A stretch of 64,000 nucleotides of DNA from Liquorilactobacillus cacaonum DSM 21116 (GCF_001436735.1 NZ_AYZE01000008.1:206058-270057), one strand, 5' to 3'. Numbered from the stretch's first letter, positions 46,096 through 54,960 are shown. Notes: generated by a model not told the origin, from the letters alone. Numbers and translations are program-made.

Positions 46096-47115
46096 ATGAA
46101 TCATTTTTTTGGTAAATCATTTCTTAAAGAAAACGATTTTTCGGCTAAAGAGCTAACTTATTTAATCGATTTTGCAATTCATCTAAAAGATTTAAAAAAG
46201 CAAAATATTCCCCATCAGTATCTTGCAGGCAAAAACATCGCATTGCTTTTCGAAAAAGCTTCTACGCGTACACGTTCAGCTTTTACCGTTGCAGCCACTG
46301 ATTTAGGTGCACATCCCGAATTTCTAGGCAAAAATGATATTCAATTTGGGAACAAAGAATCCGTCGCTGACACTGCCATTGTACTTGGCAGCATGTTTGA
46401 TGGAATTGAGTTTCGTGGATTCTCACAAGAGACTGTTACTGAATTGGCAGCTAACAGTGGTGTTCCCGTTTGGAATGGGCTTACCGACGACTGGCATCCC
46501 ACACAAATGATTGCCGATTTTATGACACTCAAAGAACATTTTGGCAAATTAAGTGGCCTCACTCTAACGTACGTTGGTGACGGACGTAACAACATGGCAA
46601 ATAGTCTTTTAATGACTGGAGCTATTCTGGGAGTCAATATCCATATTGGTGCCCCAAAATCTCTCCAACCAACTAAAGAAATCCAAGAAATGGCAGAAAA
46701 TGCGGCCAATGTTAGTGGCGCATCATTATTGATAACGGATGATGTTAATGAAGCTGTTAAAAATGCTGATGCACTTTATACAGATGTCTGGGTATCAATG
46801 GGAGAAGAAGTTGATTATGGCGAACGAATTAAACTACTTCTCCCTTATCAAATCAATAATGAACTATTAATGAAAACAGGTAAAAAAAATACGATTGTTC
46901 TCCATTGTCTACCAGCATTTCATGATAAAAAAACATCTATCGGTAAAAAACTCACGGATCAGTATAATTTAGAGGCGTTAGAAATAACCGATGATGTTTT
47001 TAAGAGTGATAATTCCGTTGTTTTTCAAGAAGCTGCAAATCGAATGCACGCAATTAAAGCAATTATGGCAGCAACGTTAGGTCATCCATTTATTCCAGAA
47101 GAAAGTGTTCTATAA
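46096..47115 (+). CDS. argF: Ornithine carbamoyltransferase
   Basis: Forms citrulline from ornithine and carbamoyl phosphate. It is 339 residues, with the carbamoyl-phosphate motif STRTR (about 57-61) and the ornithine motif HCLPA. It ends the biosynthetic argCJBDF operon; argG and argH (citrulline to arginine) are not in the window. Its operon position favours the anabolic role over the arginine-deiminase pathway. AGGAGG precedes ATG 46096. Confidence 0.95.
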   Translation: MNHFFGKSFLKENDFSAKELTYLIDFAIHLKDLKKQNIPHQYLAGKNIALLFEKASTRTRSAFTVAATDLGAHPEFLGKNDIQFGNKESVADTAIVLGSMFDGIEFRGFSQETVTELAANSGVPVWNGLTDDWHPTQMIADFMTLKEHFGKLSGLTLTYVGDGRNNMANSLLMTGAILGVNIHIGAPKSLQPTKEIQEMAENAANVSGASLLITDDVNEAVKNADALYTDVWVSMGEEVDYGERIKLLLPYQINNELLMKTGKKNTIVLHCLPAFHDKKTSIGKKLTDQYNLEALEITDDVFKSDNSVVFQEAANRMHAIKAIMAATLGHPFIPEESVL

Positions 47116-47135
47116 TTTTTATTTTCTTACACAAA

Positions 47136-47195
47136 AACTCCATATTATTTAAGTAGCAACGTAACTAATTTGCAACTAATAATATAGAGTTTTTT
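47136..47195. terminator. Terminator after argF
   Basis: An outer stem AACTC/GAGTT with an inner TATTATT/AATAATA arm, followed by TTTTTT. It separates argF (plus) from the convergent PHP hydrolase gene (minus). Confidence 0.8.
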
Positions 47196-47216
47196 AGTTT
47201 TAACTTAAATTGATTA

Positions 47217-48584
47217 TTACAGCAATTCTTTAAAGGTTGAGGTGCTTGGAATTTTCTCACCCCAATATACTGGCGTAAATGTTGCCTGTAAAAGTCCGTC
47301 ATCGCTTAAGACGTCTGCGCGTAACCAATGATAACCTGCAATTTTTTGCTTTAATTCATAACTACTCTGACTTTTTTTGGAACTTTTTACAATTTTCCCG
47401 TCGAAGACCCAGTTAATCACGTATGAATCCTTACTTTCTAAGTCCAAGCTGAACCTTCTTGTACCTACCGCTACTTGCTTGCCTGGAACAAGATCATCAT
47501 CATCTTGACTTGTAAAGTTAATTTTACCAACGCGACTAACAATTGTTGCACCCTTTTTAATTCCATCAAGCACATTTTCTTCTGTAAGTTCTTTAACATG
47601 AACAAATGTACTAGGATCACCCATAATCGATGGTTGATTTGCATCAGGATAATGTTCAGTAGGTAACATATGACTATCAGAACCACCAACACCGGTAATT
47701 TTCCATCCAGAATTCCAAAGTTTTGTCCAGTAGGCCAAAGCTTTTTTTGTTGCTCCATCATTATCAGGATTGGTTGGATCATTAATAATTTCATAAGCTG
47801 TAATCAGCCGTATCGGAATATCAACCTGCCACTCCCATGGATGTAAAAATGAGTGATTGATTGACAAAATACCCTCTCCCTCATTTTCTTCTATGAGCTG
47901 TGCAATTGTTGCTGGTTTTAACATCTTTTCGGCATCAGTAATATTTAAAATCTCTTTTGTTACTCCCCAATAATTACAATGTCCAAATTCGGTTGTAAGT
48001 TCGCACCCTGGAATAACGAGCACATCTGTGTCTTTTGGCCAAATTGCCGTGACAATATTATGATCGGTTGCGGCAAAGAAATCAAGCTGTTGTTGCTTCG
48101 CTACTTCTAAATTCTTTTTTCTTGTCATTCTACCGTCGCTATACAATGTATGAGTATGTAAATCACCCTTAACCCAATCACCTTTACTTTTAACTTGTGG
48201 TACTTCTGTCAAAAGGTCAATCTCGCTTTCTGAAACCTTACTTTCATTTGCAATTGTCTCATAAGAAATTCCAAATTCTTCTTCTGAATTACCAATTCCC
48301 GTAATAAAAAACAAGATTCGCCAGTGACCTGATAGTTGCTCTTGCGGTAAAACCGTCGGTGAAGTCATCATTGCTTTTTTCCCAACTATCACTTGGCGTG
48401 TAACTTGTTCGTGTGTCAGCAATGTTTGCCCTATTTGTTCTCCATTTTTTAGTATAAAAACATGAGCCCATAATTCCTGTGAAATTGAAAAATCTAGCTT
48501 AAGTTGTTCGCATTTATCGTCAACTTCAAAATCATACGCATCATAAAAGTGTTCTTTACTAACTCTAAACTTTGAACTAGTCAT
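47217..48584 (-). CDS. CehA/McbA-family PHP-type metallohydrolase
   Basis: A 455-residue protein. The N-terminal beta-sandwich-like part (about 1-145) precedes a PHP phosphoesterase domain (about 150-370). Metal-binding residues are in GDLHTHTLYSDGR, FFAATDHN, VIPGCELTTEFGHCNYWG, INHSFLHPWEW and GGSDSHML. Family members hydrolyse phosphoesters, esters or small amides; the substrate is unknown. It is 19 bases downstream of the FAD oxidase and so lies under the same T-box leader. GGAAGG precedes ATG 48584. Confidence 0.8.
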   Translation of the reverse strand: MTSSKFRVSKEHFYDAYDFEVDDKCEQLKLDFSISQELWAHVFILKNGEQIGQTLLTHEQVTRQVIVGKKAMMTSPTVLPQEQLSGHWRILFFITGIGNSEEEFGISYETIANESKVSESEIDLLTEVPQVKSKGDWVKGDLHTHTLYSDGRMTRKKNLEVAKQQQLDFFAATDHNIVTAIWPKDTDVLVIPGCELTTEFGHCNYWGVTKEILNITDAEKMLKPATIAQLIEENEGEGILSINHSFLHPWEWQVDIPIRLITAYEIINDPTNPDNDGATKKALAYWTKLWNSGWKITGVGGSDSHMLPTEHYPDANQPSIMGDPSTFVHVKELTEENVLDGIKKGATIVSRVGKINFTSQDDDDLVPGKQVAVGTRRFSLDLESKDSYVINWVFDGKIVKSSKKSQSSYELKQKIAGYHWLRADVLSDDGLLQATFTPVYWGEKIPSTSTFKELL

Positions 48585-48603
48585 AGCAATCACCCTTCCG
48601 TTA

Positions 48604-49971
48604 TCAAACCTTACGCCCTGGATTCAAAATATTATTTGGATCAAATGCATTTTTCACTCTCTGTTGTAAGTCGACAACTTCCTGACCTAATTGTGAGACA
48701 ATCCAGTCATGTTTTAAATCTCCGATTCCGTGTTCAGCAGAAATTGTTCCTCCTAATTCCTGAGCAAATGTAAAAATTTTATTGATTGCACTTTTTACAT
48801 CCTCAGGAATCACATCTAAACTCTTCGAAACAGCAATATTTGGATGGAAATTACCATCTCCTGCATGACCACCCAAAAAAGCTTTAACAGGTGAAGTAAA
48901 ACTAAGATTATCCACAAATTCTGCAAGTTCTGGTAATTTGGATAGTGGTACAGCTACATCTTCGACAACTAATCTTCCATATGCAGCCTCTGCCTGATAA
49001 TAATCCTGTCTGATTTTAACAATTTTATTGGCATATTCAGGATCATCAGTTACTGAAACATGTAATGCATTATTTGCCTCTAATATTTCTTTAAGAGCTT
49101 CTAGTGCACCTACTGGCGTAACATCCAATTGAAAAATCAGTAATGCCTCTGCACCTTTTCCACCCATCTCAGTACCCTCTAATGCATCTAATGCTTCAAT
49201 TGATGTCTTATTCAAGGCCTCCAACATTGAAGGGCTTAAACCACTTGCTGATATCTTTTCCACAGCAACACTTAACGCCTTCATATCGCTGAATGTCGCA
49301 AGACCAGTAGTTGGATTACCAAAGGGAATTGGCAAGATTCTTACAGTCGCCTCAACTACAATTCCTAAAGTCCCTTCAGAGCCCACAAATAAATCTGTTA
49401 AATCATACCCTGCATTATTTTTAAAACACTTTCCACCAGTTTCAATTATCGTCCCATCTGCTAAGACAGCTTTAAGTCCTAAAACGGATTGTTTCGTCGT
49501 GCCATATTTTAATGAACTCATCCCACCTGCATTTGTTGCAATATTTCCCCCAACAGTACTAATCGGCTTAGACCCAGGATCTGGTGCAAAGAAATATCCC
49601 TGTTTTCTCACTTCTTCATCCAATGTCCCATTTAAAACACCAGCTTCAACAATCGCTGTTTGATCTGCTGTATTAACTTCAATAATCCTATTTAACCTTG
49701 AAAGATTTAAAACAATACCTCCACTTTGTCCTGCAGAACCGTTCACTATCGAAGTTCCTCCACCATATACGGTTACTGCAATCTTCTCTTGACTCGCAAA
49801 TCTAACCGTTGCTTGCACATCAGCAATACTTTTAGCAACTATGACTGCATCTGGTACACTTCCCTTAATTATTTCTTGGGTAAATTTATTTTGACCATAT
49901 GCCTTAAGTGTTTCAACATCAATTATTATTTCTCCATTGGGCAATTGTAATTTTGCTAAATCTAAAACCAT
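48604..49971 (-). CDS. FAD-linked D-2-hydroxyacid dehydrogenase (GlcD/D-lactate oxidase type)
   Basis: A 455-residue flavoenzyme with an N-terminal FAD-binding PCMH domain (VTVYGGGTSIVNGSAGQSGGIVLNL; then DPGSKPISTVGGNIATNAGG). The C-terminal cap domain contains GHAGDGNFHPN and AEHGIGDLK, which help bind substrate and FAD. The family oxidises D-lactate, glycolate or D-2-hydroxyglutarate to 2-keto acids. The T-box leader upstream suggests it serves amino-acid supply, for example keto-acid recycling. AAAGGGAG lies just upstream of ATG 49971. Confidence 0.88.
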   Translation of the reverse strand: MVLDLAKLQLPNGEIIIDVETLKAYGQNKFTQEIIKGSVPDAVIVAKSIADVQATVRFASQEKIAVTVYGGGTSIVNGSAGQSGGIVLNLSRLNRIIEVNTADQTAIVEAGVLNGTLDEEVRKQGYFFAPDPGSKPISTVGGNIATNAGGMSSLKYGTTKQSVLGLKAVLADGTIIETGGKCFKNNAGYDLTDLFVGSEGTLGIVVEATVRILPIPFGNPTTGLATFSDMKALSVAVEKISASGLSPSMLEALNKTSIEALDALEGTEMGGKGAEALLIFQLDVTPVGALEALKEILEANNALHVSVTDDPEYANKIVKIRQDYYQAEAAYGRLVVEDVAVPLSKLPELAEFVDNLSFTSPVKAFLGGHAGDGNFHPNIAVSKSLDVIPEDVKSAINKIFTFAQELGGTISAEHGIGDLKHDWIVSQLGQEVVDLQQRVKNAFDPNNILNPGRKV

Positions 49972-49991
49972 TTTTCTCTCCCTTTCTGTAT

Positions 49992-50218
49992 AAAAAGTCG
50001 CCCTTCCAAATACGAAGGACGACTCTCACCGCGGTACCACCTTAATAAACTTATACTATAAGTCCACTCATATGCAGTAACGGGCATCTCCGTAATTAGT
50101 TTATAGCGACTCACTAACTCATCATAATCAAAGACCATCTTCAATTAATTTCTCAGCCATCTTCCATCAAATCAATAGCTCGCTTAATTCAAAATTAATT
50201 TACTCATCTTCTGATTTT
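49992..50218 (-). promoter_or_regulatory. T-box riboswitch upstream of the FAD oxidase
   Basis: On the minus strand the leader shows a Stem I region with GATGAGTA (K-turn/S-turn side), AGCGAG, and the signature AAGGTGGTACCGCGG (50028-50043). A terminator hairpin follows (GTCGTCCTTC/GAAGGGCGAC, 49997-50023) with a U-run. The best specifier reading, from the 3' side of Stem I (GAA-GAT-GG), is GAT (Asp) at 50137-50139, but this needs a fold. An uncharged tRNA would switch on the oxidase and PHP gene. Confidence 0.9.
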
Positions 50219-50224
50219 AATGTA

Positions 50225-50253
50225 ATTATGGATTTCACATTGAAAAAAGTCAA
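50225..50253 (-). promoter_or_regulatory. Promoter of the T-box transcript
   Basis: On the minus strand TTGACT (50248-50253) and CATAAT (50225-50230) are separated by 17 bases. It lies just upstream of the T-box leader. The divergent GNAT gene starts at 50387; the rest of that gap is A/T-rich. Confidence 0.75.
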
Positions 50254-50386
50254 GAAGTTCTTTATCACTATCTTATTGTTTCTAAATAATTGAATTGATA
50301 AATTTCAAATTATGCATAGATTTTTATCAGTGAAAGAAATTCAATGATACAATAAAAATATCTTATCAAAATAGGAGCTGATTAAC

Positions 50387-50863
50387 GTGCATTTACGTAT
50401 CATCAAATCGGAAGACAACCAAGCAATCAAAGAAATAATTCAAACAACATTAAAAGAATTTGGTAATGACATTCCAGGTACTGCTTTTTTTGATCCCCAA
50501 CTTGATACACTTGCCGAATTTTATAATTCACAACCAAAAAAAGCACGCTATTGGGTTATTGAAGATAACAATAAAGTTCTTGGTGGTGGTGGCCTAGCAC
50601 CTTTTGCACAACCTGGCGTCACCGAATTACAAAAACTTTATTTTACTCCCGAAACTCGTGGTCATGGATTAGGTACAAAGCTAATCCATTTAATTGAAAA
50701 AGAAGCTAAAAAAATGCACTATAATCAAATATATATTGAAACATTCAAAAATCAGTCAAGTGCCGTACATCTTTATGAAAAATTTGGTTACACTGAACTT
50801 ACAGCTCCCCTTCAAGGCAGCGAACACAGCGCCTGTGATATGTGGTTTATTAAAAAAATATAA
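50387..50863 (+). CDS. GNAT-family N-acetyltransferase
   Basis: A 158-residue acetyltransferase with the acetyl-CoA loop TRGHGLGTKLI (about residues 90-100) and the C-terminal SAVHLYEKFGY. The substrate is unknown. It starts at GTG 50387 with AGGAG 9 bases upstream. It is a single gene. Confidence 0.87.
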   Translation: MHLRIIKSEDNQAIKEIIQTTLKEFGNDIPGTAFFDPQLDTLAEFYNSQPKKARYWVIEDNNKVLGGGGLAPFAQPGVTELQKLYFTPETRGHGLGTKLIHLIEKEAKKMHYNQIYIETFKNQSSAVHLYEKFGYTELTAPLQGSEHSACDMWFIKKI

Positions 50864-50987
50864 TCTATATTTAGTTTTAAAAATTCTAAGTAAGCTATTT
50901 GTCAAATTAGCAAACTATCACTAACTACCTCGAAATGATGAATTAGGTTGTTAGCTAATTAATTATTCGTTCAACAATTGGAACAAC

Positions 50988-51023
50988 AAAAAACCAAAGA
51001 GATTCAATTCTCTTTGGTTTTTT
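50988..51023. terminator. Bidirectional hairpin downstream of GNAT
   Basis: A perfect 14-bp stem (AAAAAACCAAAGAG and CTCTTTGGTTTTTT) with an 8-base loop. The rest of 50864-51240 has no convincing gene. A 77-codon minus-strand frame reads straight through this hairpin and is not credible as a functional gene. Confidence 0.88.
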
Positions 51024-51235
51024 CACATTCAATGCATGACTCCAACCACACTTAGTATTTTTAAAACGTTTCGAAGTGGTTGAACGCCACTTGATTTGAT
51101 TAAGGCATATCTTCGATAATCTTTTTATGGGATAGATAATACGGACATATCGGAATAAAGCTGTGCTCAGATATGCTGAGAGTCCCAAACACTAATAAAT
51201 GTACCATCCAGTATCGATTACCTCCCAGAAATCCA

Positions 51236-51271
51236 AAAAAATAGTGTTGTTTTCCCTAGAGAAAACAACAC
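51236..51271 (-). terminator. Terminator of the small membrane-protein pair
   Basis: A perfect 11-bp stem (GTGTTGTTTTC at 51244-51254 with GAAAACAACAC at 51261-51271). On the minus strand it is followed by a U-run. It lies 20 bases after the 47-residue gene. Confidence 0.88.
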
Positions 51272-51290
51272 CATCTCTCAAAAAGTACGA

Positions 51291-51434
51291 TTAGTTACCG
51301 TGAATCTTGTCCTGTAACTTATCTCCTAAATCATCTATTTTTTTAGAGGCAAAAATTGTCCCGCCAATTAAAGTTCCCCCAACAATCAAAATAACTGCAA
51401 GTAAAAATTTGAATAAACCCTTAAGTAATTCCAT
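51291..51434 (-). CDS. 47-residue single-pass membrane protein
   Basis: Translated from the sequence: MELLKGLFKFLLAVILIVGG is the start, then a Gly-rich segment, and a charged tail KKIDDLGDKLQDKIHGN. One membrane helix is predicted (about residues 8-30), the rest is an amphipathic or coiled tail. GGAGG is found 9 bases before ATG. It is probably co-transcribed with the next small gene and ends at a clear terminator. Function unknown. Confidence 0.7.
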   Translation of the reverse strand: MELLKGLFKFLLAVILIVGGTLIGGTIFASKKIDDLGDKLQDKIHGN

Positions 51435-51448
51435 ATTTAGTACCTCCA

Positions 51449-51568
51449 TTATTTGTTTTTATTTTTAGCTGTTTGAAATTCTTTATACACCGCCATCACT
51501 AATTGCGCTAGTGCCAATAAAAGTGATAACTTAGACCAAAAACCTATTCCCGAACCTATCTTTTTCAT
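51449..51568 (-). CDS. 39-residue small hydrophobic protein
   Basis: Translated from the sequence: begins MKKIGSGIGFWSKLSLLLAL and ends with a Lys/Asn-rich tail. One membrane helix is likely (about residues 12-28). GGAGG lies 7 bases upstream of ATG. It lies 14 bases upstream of the 47-residue membrane gene. No family recognised; a paired small-protein or stress-envelope role is a guess. Confidence 0.65.
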   Translation of the reverse strand: MKKIGSGIGFWSKLSLLLALAQLVMAVYKEFQTAKNKNK

Positions 51569-51662
51569 ACTAGCACCTCCATACAAAGAAAAATCTACCA
51601 CATCACTATAACTATATTATAGATTAACGTAGTAGATTAAAGCTAATAAGAAGCCTTACATA

Positions 51663-52649
51663 CTATAAAGTATCAACCAATTCTTCATTGTTGGATTGAA
51701 CATCTTCGTTTAAAACAATACCTTTAAGTACTTGTGTAAATGAAAAATCATCATTTAGTGCGGGAACCATTTCAAAATCCTTACCCCCACTTTTAATAAA
51801 ATACTTTTTATTCTCAATCTCTAATTCATGCAAAGTTTCTAAGCAATCAGAAACAAAACTAGGGGCCACAACTAAAACACGTTTGATTCCCTCTTCAGGA
51901 AATGACTTCAATGTATCATCTGTTGCAGGTGTTAGCCACTTATCAGGCCCAAATCTTGACTGGAATGTTTCCGTATAAGGCACATCTCCTAATTTTTCCA
52001 TTATTAACTTTGTAGTTAATTTACAACGTTGCGCATACGGATCACCTTTTTGCACATAGCTAACTGGAATCCCGTGATATGAAAACAGCAACCGATCCGG
52101 TTTAAAATTCTCAATCGCTTTTTCTATCTTATTTGCCATTGCACTTATGTATGGATCATAATCACAAAAATCCGTTACTATTTTCAAATTAGGAATCCTA
52201 ATTCTCCCCATATAGAATCTATTAATATCATCAACAACAGAACCTACAGTTGTTGTCGAATACTGTGGATACAATGGAATAATCGTCAATTGGTCAATTT
52301 CTGCTTTTTCCATTTCTAGTAATGCTTCTGCGATTTCAGGATCACTATAACTCATCGCATACCGTACTCTATAAGTTGGCAATTCTTCTTGTAACATCTC
52401 CGTTTGTCGTTGAGTGTAATAAAGCAGTGGAGATCCATGTTCTTTTGACCAGACTGTCTGATATAATTTTGCTGATTTTTCTGGTCTGTGCGGAAGAATT
52501 GCCAAATTTAAAATTGGATTCCACTTCCAAGCTGGCATATCAATTACCCGTGGATCACTCAAAAATTTTTTTAAATATATACGAACATCTTCTGGAGTTG
52601 GACTTTTCGGAGTGCCTAAATTAATTAACAAAACGCCTTTTTTCATCAT
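51663..52649 (-). CDS. hemH: Ferrochelatase (coproporphyrin/protoporphyrin type)
   Basis: Inserts ferrous iron into a porphyrin. It is 328 residues of the HemH family, with N-terminal LLINLGTPKSP, active-site His in LLFSYHGIP (about residue 180) and SFVSDCLETLHELEIE with the metal-site Glu. I choose ATG 52649 (AAGGTG upstream), with ATG 52646 next. No other porphyrin gene is present, as in many lactobacilli that keep only this enzyme. It is a single gene, with a 220-base A/T-rich promoter gap to the VIT gene. Confidence 0.93.
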   Translation of the reverse strand: MMKKGVLLINLGTPKSPTPEDVRIYLKKFLSDPRVIDMPAWKWNPILNLAILPHRPEKSAKLYQTVWSKEHGSPLLYYTQRQTEMLQEELPTYRVRYAMSYSDPEIAEALLEMEKAEIDQLTIIPLYPQYSTTTVGSVVDDINRFYMGRIRIPNLKIVTDFCDYDPYISAMANKIEKAIENFKPDRLLFSYHGIPVSYVQKGDPYAQRCKLTTKLIMEKLGDVPYTETFQSRFGPDKWLTPATDDTLKSFPEEGIKRVLVVAPSFVSDCLETLHELEIENKKYFIKSGGKDFEMVPALNDDFSFTQVLKGIVLNEDVQSNNEELVDTL

Positions 52650-52872
52650 CTTCACCTTTTCATTACCTTTCAATAAATTAAAATAAAATTAAATGATAAG
52701 TGTTCTCAATTAGTTTTTTTTAATTTTAGCACAAACACTAACTGATTCAAAGTAAATTTTTCGTCTCTTTAGCTTTTTTACAATATTAGTTTCTGATTTA
52801 CTTTCTTCCGTTTAAACACTATAATTATTATTAACTTAGAATTATTCTAATTTAAGCAAGGAGTAGGTATTT

Positions 52873-53553
52873 ATGGAAAAAAAGCAAAGTCTCGCACAAA
52901 AAGTTAATATTATGCGTGCTGCTGTCATGGGAGCCAACGATGGAATATTGTCTGTTGCAGGCATTGTAATTGGAGTTGCAAGTGCAACAAATAATAACTA
53001 TGCTATTTTTCTTGCAGGCATTGCCGGCATGTTAGCCGGTACTGTTTCAATGGCAATGGGTGAATATGTTTCAGTCAATGCGCAAAAAGATGCACAAAAA
53101 AAAGCAATCATTCAACAAAAGGCTATACTTGCAGCGAACTACGACGAAGAAGTTTTATTTGTTAAAGAAAAATATCAACAAAAAGGGATTAACCCAACTC
53201 TTGCGGCCAAAGCTGCGACCGAGATGATGCAAAAGGATCCATTATTAACATCTATCCGTGAACATTTCGGTTTTGATATTCATGAATTTACAAGCCCATA
53301 TGCGGCAGCAGTTTCATCAATGATTTCATTTCCTTTAGGTTCAGTCTTACCTTTAACTGCAATCACTCTATTGCCTATATCAATAAAAATTGCAGCCACA
53401 TTTATCTCCGTTATTGTTGCACTAGCAATTACTGGATTCATTGCTGCTGTTTTAGGTAATTCAAATCGCAAAAAAAGCATCTTGCGAAATACCATTTCAG
53501 GTGTAATTACAATGCTTGTAACTTATGGTATTGGAACTTTAATAGGGAGGTAA
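52873..53553 (+). CDS. VIT1/CCC1-family divalent metal transporter, copy 1
   Basis: A 226-residue membrane protein of the VIT/CCC1 family, exporting or sequestering Fe(II) or Mn(II). N-terminal MRAAVMGANDGILSVAGIVIGV and MLAGTVSMAMGEYVSVNAQKD are the family signatures, with about five membrane segments. GGAG lies upstream of ATG 52873. A second, different copy follows 10 bases later, so both are co-transcribed. Confidence 0.9.
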   Translation: MEKKQSLAQKVNIMRAAVMGANDGILSVAGIVIGVASATNNNYAIFLAGIAGMLAGTVSMAMGEYVSVNAQKDAQKKAIIQQKAILAANYDEEVLFVKEKYQQKGINPTLAAKAATEMMQKDPLLTSIREHFGFDIHEFTSPYAAAVSSMISFPLGSVLPLTAITLLPISIKIAATFISVIVALAITGFIAAVLGNSNRKKSILRNTISGVITMLVTYGIGTLIGR

Positions 53554-53563
53554 GTTAAAAATA

Positions 53564-54268
53564 ATGGTTAGTATTTCAAGAATTAAAAAGATACCAAAAA
53601 ATAAAATGACTATTGATGAAAAGTTAAACAATTTACGTGCCGGTGTTCTAGGATCAAATGATGGCATATTAACAGTGGTGGGGGTCTTATTTAGTGTTGC
53701 TGTAGCAACTAGTAATCAATTTACAATTTTTATTGCTGGTTTAGCAGATTTAATTGCTTGTGCCCTCTCTATGGCTGCTGGTGAATATGCTTCGGTTAGC
53801 ACACAAAAAGATACGGAAAAAGCCGTGGTCGCAAGCGAAAAATTAATCCTAAAGGATAACCCTTTAGCTGAAACTAACAAAATCGCCGCTTTTTATGAAG
53901 AAAAAGGAGTTACACGTGAAACCTCCTTGAAAATTGCAAAAGATCTGATGTCAAAAAAGCCGCTCGAAACATTAATAGAAATTAAATATAATTTACAACT
54001 TGGTCATTATATGAACCCCTGGGCTGCAGCATTTTCATCCCTTTTTTCTGCGACAGCTGGTGGTATTTTCCCACTAGCTGCAATGACCTTAAGTCCTGCA
54101 GGTTTTCAATGGCCAGCAACTATTTTGGCAGTCTGTATCTCTGTTTCACTGACCGGTTATCTAAGTGCTAAGCTGGGAAATGGGTTGGTTAAAATAGCAA
54201 TCATTCGCAACTTATTAGTTGGCATTTTAACAATGATCATTCACTATAGTATCGGAATTTTATTGTAA
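53564..54268 (+). CDS. VIT1/CCC1-family divalent metal transporter, copy 2
   Basis: A 234-residue paralogue of the preceding gene. It has LRAGVLGSNDGILTVVGVLFSVA and ALSMAAGEYASVSTQKD in the same order, about five membrane segments and a roughly 20-residue longer N terminus. Tandem pairs may form a heteromer or differ in metal choice; both are inference. GGAGG lies upstream; the start at ATG 53564 could instead be at the later ATG (about 53606). Confidence 0.88.
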   Translation: MVSISRIKKIPKNKMTIDEKLNNLRAGVLGSNDGILTVVGVLFSVAVATSNQFTIFIAGLADLIACALSMAAGEYASVSTQKDTEKAVVASEKLILKDNPLAETNKIAAFYEEKGVTRETSLKIAKDLMSKKPLETLIEIKYNLQLGHYMNPWAAAFSSLFSATAGGIFPLAAMTLSPAGFQWPATILAVCISVSLTGYLSAKLGNGLVKIAIIRNLLVGILTMIIHYSIGILL

Positions 54269-54330
54269 AACTGGTGTTCCTTCTTGACTTTTAAAAAATC
54301 TAAATTGACATTTTGCAAATAAGAAATAGC

Positions 54331-54376
54331 TTGACATCAAAATATGTTAATTATAACATATGATATAATTAACATA
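54331..54376 (+). promoter_or_regulatory. cadD promoter with nested inverted repeats
   Basis: TTGACA at 54331-54336 precedes a perfect 13-bp inverted repeat (TATGTTAATTATA at 54343-54355, TATAATTAACATA at 54364-54376, 8-base spacer). A second dyad (ATATGTTA/TAACATAT, 54342-54361) overlaps it. This fits an ArsR/SmtB-type metal-sensor operator controlling cadD and its own gene. Confidence 0.7.
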
Positions 54377-54396
54377 CCTTAAGAGAGGATATATTC

Positions 54397-54960
54397 ATGA
54401 ACTATTGGCTATTATTATTAACGTTTGTAAGTGTGAATTTAGATTTTTTCTTTATTCTACTTTTTTTAGTGAAAAAATATCGGATGCTAAACGTTATCTT
54501 AGGTTACTTACTAGGCACCTGTATTCTTTTAACAGCAAGTTTTGCAATTGGCAGTACTTTGTCACAACTCCTTCCAGAATGGTTGCTTGGAACCCTTGGA
54601 ATCTGGCCAATATATATGGCATTCGATGAAGATGAAGATGAACCAGCTATAAAAAAACATCAATCTGAAATTTTAAGTGTACTAATAACCTACCTCTCAG
54701 TGTGCACTGGCTGCACACTATCCATTTTCCTTCCAGTTTTAATCGGAACAAGCACTACTTCATTTATCCATACTATATTATTTATAGAGTTATTAACTAT
54801 TCTGATGGTTATCTTAATCAAATTTCTCTCAAAAAATCGTGTAATCTCTGCCGTAATGGAAAAATATGGTGAGTATCTTACGAAAATATGCTATATTTTT
54901 GTCGGTTTATATGTTTTTTGGGATAGTGGATTGATAAAGCACATAATAGAACTATTCTAG
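54397..54960 (+). CDS. cadD: CadD-family cadmium resistance/metal efflux protein
   Basis: A 187-residue LysE-superfamily membrane protein with five to six segments. It starts NYWLLLLTFVSVNLDFFFILLFL and has the CadD-type acidic loop AFDEDEDEPA and the vicinal CTGC segment. It exports cadmium or a related metal. AGAGAGG precedes ATG 54397. An ArsR-type regulator follows 24 bases downstream. Confidence 0.85.
   Translation: MNYWLLLLTFVSVNLDFFFILLFLVKKYRMLNVILGYLLGTCILLTASFAIGSTLSQLLPEWLLGTLGIWPIYMAFDEDEDEPAIKKHQSEILSVLITYLSVCTGCTLSIFLPVLIGTSTTSFIHTILFIELLTILMVILIKFLSKNRVISAVMEKYGEYLTKICYIFVGLYVFWDSGLIKHIIELF

Noticed and set aside
46341-46709. A 122-codon minus-strand frame inside argF
   Set aside because: Antisense to an intact, well-conserved gene; no independent support.
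49962-50144. A 60-codon minus-strand frame overlapping the T-box leader
   Set aside because: It lies entirely within the T-box leader and its terminator; the codons reflect conserved RNA structure rather than a protein.
50955-51188. A 77-codon minus-strand frame that could be a transposase fragment
   Set aside because: It reads straight through a perfect 14-bp terminator hairpin, has no ribosome binding site and no motif that I recognise.
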